Positions 26,413-33,717 of a stretch of 64,000 nucleotides of DNA are shown here, in pieces. Origin of the DNA: Bacillus sp. FJAT-27264 (GTDB lineage: Bacteria > Bacillota > Bacilli > Paenibacillales > Paenibacillaceae); NCBI RefSeq assembly GCF_001682855.1, contig NZ_MAQW01000034.1, forward strand, positions 42,342 through 106,341, written 5' to 3'. The notes under the pieces are model-generated. The model saw only the letters and a list, made by a program, of their open reading frames with translations, was not told the origin of the DNA and made no database searches. Made by a program: the position numbers and the translations under genes. How positions within the stretch are numbered: position 1 is the stretch's first letter; every line of letters begins with the position of its first letter.

Positions 26413-28798
26413 CTTTTGTACTCTTATCGAGCGGCTAAATGCTAATCTTATTGTAATTATAGAAAATGACTTTGAACCTCTTATGGATTTAGAGGATATA
26501 TTTAGTAAAATGATATACCTTAATCCACAGGACTTAACTAAATTATTATACGAGATAAGACTAGATACAGAATCCTTTTTAACACTCTTAAGTAACTTTA
26601 AAGATACTTATTTTGAAGTAGCAGCTAAGGATGAAGTTATTAAGAAATTAGTAGGTGCTGGTCGTATTATCGCTGCTTTTGAAGCTCAAAAGGAAGAAAA
26701 CGCAGAATACGATAAATTGTTTACAATAGGCCAGGAAATTATAATTCTTTTAGAAAATGCTGCTAATGAGATTGTACAATTCTATGATATTTTTCTCAAA
26801 TATGGAATATCTCGTTACCATGAGTCCTATAAACAAATATTTATTGAATTGAATAAGTTCACTCCTCGCAAATCTTTGAGACTTTATAGATCTGCTTCAC
26901 CTACAGAGTGGGATGAAATTAATAACGAAGTGTTAGAGAATACTTCCTCTGATGAATTTTGTTTATTTATCGTTGATAAAAAATTAGGAGATGACAATGA
27001 TGAGGGAATGAGATTTATTGATGACAACATTATGCAGGAGATGAAGAATAGCAGGGTTAATATCATTAGTATAATATATACTAGTTATCCCGTTGAAAGG
27101 GAACTGAATGAATTAAATGATTATTATACTATAGAAGTCAATAAAAAGGATACGTCATCTCTTAAAGAAATTACTATTGGACTGGGTACTTGTACTTATG
27201 TACATATATTTGATAGATTAAAAAAACTGCATAGTACAGCAATTGATGAAGCTTTTCATTTAGCACTTAATAGAGCAGGGAATATGAAATATCTTGCTAG
27301 CATGGCAGATGATGAAGGGATAACACCATTTGAAGCAGTGAATAGATGGTTTGACATAGCCCGTAAAGACTACGTATCAAAAGGTTTGCTTAAGAAAACT
27401 TCGAAACTTACCCAGTATCATTATATACTTGGTTTAACACAAGTTCTAAGTGAAGAGTTTTTAAAGTCCAGAACTGAAAAATGGGACTTTGAGACTGAAT
27501 CACAAATTCAAAGATTAAATACATCAGAAATATATGACTATACAATCAATCAATTGCATCTTCCTCCTGCCCTTGGAGATATTTTTGAAAAGAACGGTGA
27601 GTATTTTATTCTTATGGGCCAGGATTGTGACCTTTCTGTTAGGAAAGACAAGATTGCAAGAAATGCTAAAATGGCTGAGCTGTTAAAGTGCTCATTTGAA
27701 CATGAATTATTAAGTGAAAAAATTATACTTAGAAAGGAAAAGGCAGGGCTTAATTACTTCCGTAACACTAATGACGAAATTGGTTCTCTAAATATACGCT
27801 TTGGTAATCATGTTAATGCTGACTTTCATGTCCTTGATTTATCTACTTTTAAAGTAGATGGTAGTTGTTATTTGAATTTAAAGGAATCACTCGACAAAAA
27901 CATAGAGAGCTTGCTTCCAGCAGCATGGAAATTGAATTACTTAAAACTTCAGGAGTATTTTATTTCTTTAATTCAAATTAATAATATATTAGCTTTACAA
28001 TCTAAAAATATAAATTCACTTTCAACTTATGACATTTCTGTTCTAAACTTTCGAGAAAGTGAAGGAGAAATTGATTACTCCTTAAAAAGGGTTTGTAGAT
28101 TAAAGGATGAATTCAGAGATGTTATTGTCAAAAACTATTGGGATTACAGAGGAAGAGTAGGAGTTAATACTATTGCTGTGACAGATACCGAGACGATTAT
28201 GTTTCCATCTCTAAAATGTGGCTATCAAGGTTTAGAGTTGAATGTGATGGAGATGGAATATTATGTATTGGTACAAAGATCTTCAAATAGAAATAATAAT
28301 AAGTCATTCTCGAATTTACCTGTAATTATAAATATTCAAGCTCTAAAAACAAAGCTTATCGAATTGAATGAAATTGAAGAGAAAGAAATAATGATTGAAA
28401 GTCTTTCTAAAATGGAAACTAAGTCTAAAATAACTTTTAAAAAGTGCATAGATGAAAACGGTTTGTTAACAGGGATTGAAATAATATATCCATACAAAGT
28501 TATGCCAGAAAATCGATTACTGCATACTAAAGAAAAAGTAACATTAATAGAGTTTTTTAACAAAGAGCAGAGGACCCAACTTAGGACCCTATCTCGTAAA
28601 AGTAAAGTATTGTTTCTTGATAATAAAGAAGAAAGATCCTTTTTTGATGAAAATGGAAGACCTAGAAGTTTAAGTTTTATCGAGATATCGAGAGGAATAT
28701 GTGTTCCCGATTTCAATTTTAGTGTATTCTTAAAAGAAGATACTATATATGTAGAATCCGGATTATCTTTAACTGAAGTAGCCCCGACAACGGAATAA
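26396..28798 (+). CDS. Receiver-like domain protein, partner of the dual-GHKL ATPase
   Basis: An 800-residue protein of unknown overall function. At about residues 185-255 there is a divergent response-regulator receiver pattern. It has the phosphoacceptor-like Asp in CLFIVDKKLGDDNDEG (about 192), Thr/Ser in IISIIYTSYP (about 226) and Lys in VNKKDTSS (about 248). A later conserved-looking block is FILMGQDCDLSV near 408. The remainder, about 450-800, is mixed alpha/beta with no recognised DNA-binding or nuclease motif. Coupling to the kinase-like protein suggests phosphosignalling or conformational control of an effector by the GHKL ATPase. The effector activity is not evident. Confidence 0.6.
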   Translation: MNTKSDFCTLIERLNANLIVIIENDFEPLMDLEDIFSKMIYLNPQDLTKLLYEIRLDTESFLTLLSNFKDTYFEVAAKDEVIKKLVGAGRIIAAFEAQKEENAEYDKLFTIGQEIIILLENAANEIVQFYDIFLKYGISRYHESYKQIFIELNKFTPRKSLRLYRSASPTEWDEINNEVLENTSSDEFCLFIVDKKLGDDNDEGMRFIDDNIMQEMKNSRVNIISIIYTSYPVERELNELNDYYTIEVNKKDTSSLKEITIGLGTCTYVHIFDRLKKLHSTAIDEAFHLALNRAGNMKYLASMADDEGITPFEAVNRWFDIARKDYVSKGLLKKTSKLTQYHYILGLTQVLSEEFLKSRTEKWDFETESQIQRLNTSEIYDYTINQLHLPPALGDIFEKNGEYFILMGQDCDLSVRKDKIARNAKMAELLKCSFEHELLSEKIILRKEKAGLNYFRNTNDEIGSLNIRFGNHVNADFHVLDLSTFKVDGSCYLNLKESLDKNIESLLPAAWKLNYLKLQEYFISLIQINNILALQSKNINSLSTYDISVLNFRESEGEIDYSLKRVCRLKDEFRDVIVKNYWDYRGRVGVNTIAVTDTETIMFPSLKCGYQGLELNVMEMEYYVLVQRSSNRNNNKSFSNLPVIINIQALKTKLIELNEIEEKEIMIESLSKMETKSKITFKKCIDENGLLTGIEIIYPYKVMPENRLLHTKEKVTLIEFFNKEQRTQLRTLSRKSKVLFLDNKEERSFFDENGRPRSLSFIEISRGICVPDFNFSVFLKEDTIYVESGLSLTEVAPTTE

Positions 28799-28821
28799 CT
28801 AGTAAATGTGAGGTTAGAAGA

Positions 28822-30003
28822 GTGATACGTTCACAAAAAAATAGTATCTCAGTGTTATCCCTCTTCTCAGGGGGAGGGTTTCTGGATTTAGGATTTATGA
28901 ATCAGGGTTTTCAGATTGAAGGGGCATGTGAGATAAATGAGAAGTTTATTTTTGCCTATAACTCTGCTTTAACTGGATATGTTGCTATCACCAATAATCC
29001 ATTTTTGAAAAAAAAAATTGTGCGACACAACGATATTAGTGAGAGCACAGATGTTTCCTCTATTGAAACGCAAAAAAAAATTGCATCCCTTTATAAGGGG
29101 GTGACAGGAATAATTGGGGGGCCCCCTTGTCAAGATTATTCTATTGGAGGTAAAAATAAAGGGATTCAAGGAGAACGTGGGAAGCTAATATTAAGCTATT
29201 ATAATATTGTAGCTCAAGTAAAACCATTATTTCTTTTGTTTGAGAATGTGGAAGGCTTATACAGAACTAAGGCTCATAATATCGGTTTCACTCAAATGAT
29301 CAACAACTTACAGGACTTAGGCTATTCTTTATGGTTTGATATCATCAATCCATTGAATTATGGATTTCCTCAAGATAGACCTAGGGTTATAGTAGTGGCT
29401 TTTCGAAATGAAGTTATTGAAACCCTGCTTTCAAATGGCTACATACACGAAATGGATAACGAAGTCTTAAAACGAACTGAGAGCCCACACTATATATTTA
29501 AGTGGCCGAAAATTATATTTGAGGATCCCAAGAAATCCATAAGTTGGCCGAAAAAATGGGATTTCGGAAGTGAAGTATTAGAAACAGAAGTTTCCAGGAT
29601 ACCTCAAGAATATAATTCTTTATTAGTAAAGAATTATATTGATGATTTGAATAATTCGATTCCAAATCAAAATGAAGTGTTTAACCCAATTTCCGATAAA
29701 TTTTTAAGGATACAAGAAGGGGATACCAACCGAAAATCATTCAAGCGTATCCACCGTTACAGATATAGTCCGACAGTTGCCTACGGCAACAACGAAGTAC
29801 ATTTACACCCAACAGAACCTAGAAGACTGACAGTAAGAGAAGCTTTACGAATACAGACAGTGCCGGACACGTATATCCTCCCTAGAGATATACCATTAAG
29901 TACGAAGTTTAAAATGATTAGTAATGGAGTGCCTTCTGGACAAGCTGAGTTAATTGCCAAGGAAATTCGTATAACTTTAGAAAAGTATTTTAATCTAGTA
30001 TAG
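28822..30003 (+). CDS. DNA (cytosine-5)-methyltransferase, second of the island
   Basis: A 393-residue m5C methyltransferase. Motif I is LSLFSGGGFLDLGFMNQGF, motif IV GGPPCQDYSIGG lies near residue 101, motif VI FENVEGL near 141, and motif VIII QDRPRVIVV. C-terminal motifs IX and X are RLTVREALRIQTVPD and SNGVPSGQAELIAKEI (the usual GNAVP is SNGVP). It is clearly diverged from the first enzyme, so a different target or strand is likely. GTG 28822 is the start, 23 bases after the receiver-like gene, so the three genes probably form one operon. Confidence 0.9.
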   Translation: MIRSQKNSISVLSLFSGGGFLDLGFMNQGFQIEGACEINEKFIFAYNSALTGYVAITNNPFLKKKIVRHNDISESTDVSSIETQKKIASLYKGVTGIIGGPPCQDYSIGGKNKGIQGERGKLILSYYNIVAQVKPLFLLFENVEGLYRTKAHNIGFTQMINNLQDLGYSLWFDIINPLNYGFPQDRPRVIVVAFRNEVIETLLSNGYIHEMDNEVLKRTESPHYIFKWPKIIFEDPKKSISWPKKWDFGSEVLETEVSRIPQEYNSLLVKNYIDDLNNSIPNQNEVFNPISDKFLRIQEGDTNRKSFKRIHRYRYSPTVAYGNNEVHLHPTEPRRLTVREALRIQTVPDTYILPRDIPLSTKFKMISNGVPSGQAELIAKEIRITLEKYFNLV

Positions 30004-30055
30004 ACAGTATCGTCTTATCTTTGTGTATTGGCTAAATTATCATAGCTTTTGAAAT

Positions 30056-30090
30056 GCCCTCTTTTTACTAAAAGGAGGGCTTCTCTTTTA
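30056..30090 (+). terminator. Rho-independent terminator of the second module
   Basis: Stem GCCCTC / GAGGGC with further pairing CTTTTT / AAAAGG, followed by TTCTCTTTTA. It lies 50 bases after the second methyltransferase. The rest of the gap to 30317 has no recognisable gene. Confidence 0.75.
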
Positions 30091-30316
30091 TGCTAAAAGA
30101 GTTTTAATTCTTTTTGTAAATAGAAGGTTTAACTCAATAGTGATGAATGATAATTTAGTCTAGGCTAAAAGCAGGAGGGGAAAGCTCTTTCTTTTTTCAG
30201 TGGAGGGGAAATATGCGCATGAGTCCAGTTAAAGAGTTATGAAACAGGTAATATACATAGTGTTGTATTGGATCATTTTGTAAGCACTCATCTAAACCAT
30301 ATTTTTTATCTTTGTA

Positions 30317-30562
30317 TTAAATCTCCCCCAACAACTCCCCAACTGAAATCTCCAGCGCTTTTGCAATGGCAACCACCTCATAATCCTGCACAAGCCTATG
30401 TTGACCCTCCAAGCGAGATAAACTGGTCGGGCTAATGTCTAAACCGAAGGTTTGCAATCTGGCGAGGAAATCTTTTTGTTTCATTCGTTTAGCTTTCCGG
30501 ATTGCTACAACCCGGGTCCCGATGATGTTTTTGTCACCTGGGGGTTCTTTGCGGTGTTTCAT
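30317..30562 (-). CDS. XRE-family HTH regulator
   Basis: An 81-residue Cro/CI-type repressor, essentially a single HTH domain: IGTRVVAIRKAKRMKQKDF, then SPTSLSRLEGQHRLVQDYEVVAIAKALEISVGELLG. It diverges from the NERD/McrBC-like operon beginning at 30715, so it is the likely repressor of that operon. The 150-bp intergenic region is AT-rich with no obvious perfect operator. Small HTH 'C-proteins' of this type commonly control restriction genes. Confidence 0.8.
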   Translation of the reverse strand: MKHRKEPPGDKNIIGTRVVAIRKAKRMKQKDFLARLQTFGLDISPTSLSRLEGQHRLVQDYEVVAIAKALEISVGELLGEI

Positions 30563-30714
30563 TTCGGTGTCACCTCACAATTTTAACCAAATTGTATGCG
30601 AGGTAACTGTTGTTTTAATGCGAATATCGAATTAAAATAAAATAAACCGATAAACTCATTAAAATTTCTGTACATCGTCTACAGACATAGCTTTTCCAGA
30701 AAGGAGGGCGTGTA

Positions 30715-31212
30715 TTGCAACATCTAATGCACAAATATGAGGAGGAGAAGCGCAAGCTGAATGAACTCGGTCAGAAATCGCTAGAACAGGGAATTCCATT
30801 AAGCGGCAATGAAGCGGTTCAAGCCCAGAGCCGTAAGGTAGACGAACTCATCAATCGGATATATCAAGAAAAAAGTGGACATGCAGTGCCATTTCGTTTG
30901 AACTTCTATCTTGGAGGGGATGTGGTGAGTTTTCCAGAATGGTTTATACAGACGTTTCAAGGTCGATTGAATGAAGTAACTGCACAGATCGAGCATCAGT
31001 CCGAGCCTAGACATGTTTTTGAAGAAGAGAGCAAAGCTTTTCAAGCGTTATTTGATTCAATGGACATTGCACGTATGACAGAGTTTGAATATTGGGAGGA
31101 TAAGCTTCAATTGAAGCAGTCCATACTTTATGAACGTCTATATTTACAAGGACTAAAAGACGGTATGCAACTCGCGAATACCGTTGCTGCTCCTTCTGTT
31201 CTCTCGGATTAA
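30715..31212 (+). CDS. Spo0E-like N-terminal motif protein of unknown function
   Basis: A 165-residue protein. Residues 5-50 resemble the Spo0E aspartyl-phosphate phosphatase helical hairpin: KYEEEKRKLNELG, then SRKVDELINRIY in place of the signature SxxLDxLI. The remaining 115 residues are unrecognised. The start is TTG 30715, placed 7 bases after AGGAGG; the next ATG (30727) would be too far away. It is the first gene after the divergent XRE repressor. A 144-bp gap with a hairpin-like TGTCCATACGACAG sequence separates it from the NERD gene, so membership in that operon is uncertain. Confidence 0.5.
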   Translation: MQHLMHKYEEEKRKLNELGQKSLEQGIPLSGNEAVQAQSRKVDELINRIYQEKSGHAVPFRLNFYLGGDVVSFPEWFIQTFQGRLNEVTAQIEHQSEPRHVFEEESKAFQALFDSMDIARMTEFEYWEDKLQLKQSILYERLYLQGLKDGMQLANTVAAPSVLSD

Positions 31213-31356
31213 ACCCCAATCAAAAAGCACACACATATTTATGTTTGGACTGTCCATACGACAGTCTTTTTCTTATGTATATGTTTGGAAGGGATACATT
31301 CCCATATTGTCGAATAACCATACATATTGTAAATCTAGATAAACTGAGGTTTTGCT

Positions 31357-32055
31357 ATGTTTAAAGCGCTATTATCTCTCTTTAAGAAATCAGACACTAA
31401 GCCGCCACAGGCTGTGCGTAAGGAACCAACTCCCAATTCTAAGCCGAAGAAGGTTGCGGCCACACGAATTGGAGAGCTAGGCGAGCATAAAATTAATATC
31501 CAATTGGACCAGCTACCTAAGGAGTGTAAATCGTTAAGCGATCTGCTGCTCCCTAATCCCAGGTCCCGAACTGGTTACGCCCAGATCGATCATGTTGTTA
31601 TCTCCCCATATTGTTTATTTGTTATTGAGACGAAAAACTACAGTGGTGAAATCAAAGGTGGACGAGCTGATCAACAATGGTCAGTAAGCAACCGTTACAA
31701 GATGTATAATCCGCTGAAACAAAACTATGGACATATTAAAGCCATTGAGACTCTTCTTAAAGGGGTTCCTAAGGAGAAATCTGTATCTATTATTTCATTC
31801 ACAATGAGATGTCGCTTTAGTATAGATCCGGAACTTCGCCAAATTCAGTCCAACGAGCTTGTTGTTTATGATGTAGAGTTGAGTGAATTTATCTCCAGGA
31901 AGCTGATCCGTTTAAAGATAGAAAACCCTGAAGAAGCATTATTTTCTCAAATGCAAATTCAATCGATCTATGACCAACTGTGTCAAGCTAATATTACAGA
32001 TACAGAGATCCGCAAACTACATATAGAAAAGATTATGACTACCAAAAATCGTTAA
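31357..32055 (+). CDS. NERD-domain nuclease-related protein
   Basis: A 232-residue protein with a NERD domain, a predicted restriction-endonuclease-fold nuclease. RIGELGEHKI gives the first acidic residue. AQIDHVVISPYCLFVIETKNYSGEIKG provides the D...ExK catalytic set, and W in DQQWSV is also family-typical. A short basic Lys/Pro-rich N-terminus precedes the domain. It is followed by the McrB-like gene after 18 bases, so it is probably an accessory nuclease of that system. Confidence 0.85.
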   Translation: MFKALLSLFKKSDTKPPQAVRKEPTPNSKPKKVAATRIGELGEHKINIQLDQLPKECKSLSDLLLPNPRSRTGYAQIDHVVISPYCLFVIETKNYSGEIKGGRADQQWSVSNRYKMYNPLKQNYGHIKAIETLLKGVPKEKSVSIISFTMRCRFSIDPELRQIQSNELVVYDVELSEFISRKLIRLKIENPEEALFSQMQIQSIYDQLCQANITDTEIRKLHIEKIMTTKNR

Positions 32056-32073
32056 CTACCCTTGAAGGACCAC

Positions 32074-33717
32074 ATGTCATTACCCGAAGCAATCACGCAG
32101 ATTTTCAAACGCAAGCAGAAATCCTATAAGATGGTCCTCATTATATCCCTAATTGAAGAAATGAGAGCAACCAATCAGGAGAAGGTCTCGTTCAATAGAG
32201 TTAAGGATCGGTTCCTAAATTACTTCATAGATGAACAGGAGAAAGGAAACTGGGTAGATAAGCCCTCAGGCCGGGAGTTATGGAGAAATGCTCCGAAAAG
32301 CCAGTTGAAGGATATCATTAACAGTCCTGTTAATGCTCTTTCGCAGGATTTTATAAATATGAATTCGGAAGAAAACACCATAGGCTTTCATAGCCAGATT
32401 CAAAAAAAACTAGGGGATGAAGAGCTTACGGAGTTAGAGAAGCTGGCTCATGAGGAGCTTAAGTCATATAACACAGCAGCCAATGACGAGGAAGTGGAAC
32501 TAATACCACAAGAAGCCAAGCCTCTGAAGGATGAGCAAGTAACAGGTTTCATCCACCAAATCCAATCCCACATCCGCCGCAAAGGCTTCTTCTTCCCCGA
32601 GCACCTCATCGAGAACTTTTACCTCTCGCTAAAGACTAAGCCTTTTGTCATCCTGGCGGGTATATCGGGCACAGGGAAGACGCGGTTGGTGAAGCTGTTT
32701 GCGGAAGCTCTTGGGGCAACGGGAGATAACGGTCAGTTTACCTTAATCCCGGTGCGGCCGGATTGGAGCGATCCTGCGGATCTGCTAGGGTACAAGGATC
32801 TGTCGGGCCGGTTCAAACCGGGTCCGCTCACGGAAGTGTTGGTAGAGGCGCGGCAGCCGGAGAATGGGCATAAGCCTTATTTTATCTGCCTGGATGAGAT
32901 GAATTTGGCTCGGGTGGAGCATTACTTCAGTGATCTGTTAAGTGTACTAGAGACACAGGATTGGCAGGACGGGAAGATTCGCACGCAAGATCTTATCTCT
33001 TCTACGCTGCTGGATACGTCTGAGGATCAAGTGAAGTATGGCAGCCTGGGTATCCCGGAGAATGTGTTCCTGATCGGGACGGTGAATATGGACGAGACGA
33101 CGCATCCTTTTAGCAAAAAGGTACTCGATCGCGCCAACACACTGGAGTTCAATTACATCAATCTGCAGCAGTATCCAGATATGAGTGAGCAGGAAGAGGC
33201 GGATGATCCTACTGATCTTGCCGAGCTGAACCACCTGTTTCTGCGTTCCGATTATTTGCAGCTAGTTGACGCTTTTGATGCTAATAAGGAGCTTGTGATC
33301 CGGACTACGGAAAGATTGGTTAAGATTAACGCCTTACTGGAGGACATTCACGCTCATGTAGGCTTCCGGGTCCGGGATGCGATTTGTTTCTATATGATTT
33401 ATAACGACCGTTACGAACTGATGGATGAAGAAGAGGCGTTTGACTGGCAGCTACTGCAAAAGATTTTGCCACGGATCCAAGGCAGCCACTCTACGGTGCG
33501 CGGGGTCCTGCTGAACTTGATGAAGGTTGCTCTTGGCACCGGATCTGGTGTTACAGTAGACATCTCTAAACTTATGGACGATGCTTCTCCGCTCTATATG
33601 AAATGGGCTGCTGGCCAAACTCCACCTACGGCTGTACATCCGCAAAGTGCTCGTAAATTGGCTTTTATGCTTAGGAGGCTGGAGGAAGATGGATTCACTT
33701 CATACTGGCTCTCTTAA
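32074..33717 (+). CDS. McrB-like AAA+ NTPase of the second restriction module
   Basis: About 547 residues. The N-terminal region (1-170) holds the likely DNA-binding part: a helical KxxFxxKQKSYKMVLI segment like those in type IV McrB proteins. The AAA+ domain has Walker A GISGTGKTR near 196, VRPDWSDPADLLGYKD, Walker B ICLDEMNLARVEHYF near 270 and GTVNMDETTHPFSKKVLDRA. It is paralogous to the motor at 19517, but its codon usage is less AT-rich, suggesting an independent origin. ATG 32074 with GAAGG is preferred over TTG 32062. It overlaps the McrC-like gene by 29 bases. Confidence 0.85.
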   Translation: MSLPEAITQIFKRKQKSYKMVLIISLIEEMRATNQEKVSFNRVKDRFLNYFIDEQEKGNWVDKPSGRELWRNAPKSQLKDIINSPVNALSQDFINMNSEENTIGFHSQIQKKLGDEELTELEKLAHEELKSYNTAANDEEVELIPQEAKPLKDEQVTGFIHQIQSHIRRKGFFFPEHLIENFYLSLKTKPFVILAGISGTGKTRLVKLFAEALGATGDNGQFTLIPVRPDWSDPADLLGYKDLSGRFKPGPLTEVLVEARQPENGHKPYFICLDEMNLARVEHYFSDLLSVLETQDWQDGKIRTQDLISSTLLDTSEDQVKYGSLGIPENVFLIGTVNMDETTHPFSKKVLDRANTLEFNYINLQQYPDMSEQEEADDPTDLAELNHLFLRSDYLQLVDAFDANKELVIRTTERLVKINALLEDIHAHVGFRVRDAICFYMIYNDRYELMDEEEAFDWQLLQKILPRIQGSHSTVRGVLLNLMKVALGTGSGVTVDISKLMDDASPLYMKWAAGQTPPTAVHPQSARKLAFMLRRLEEDGFTSYWLS

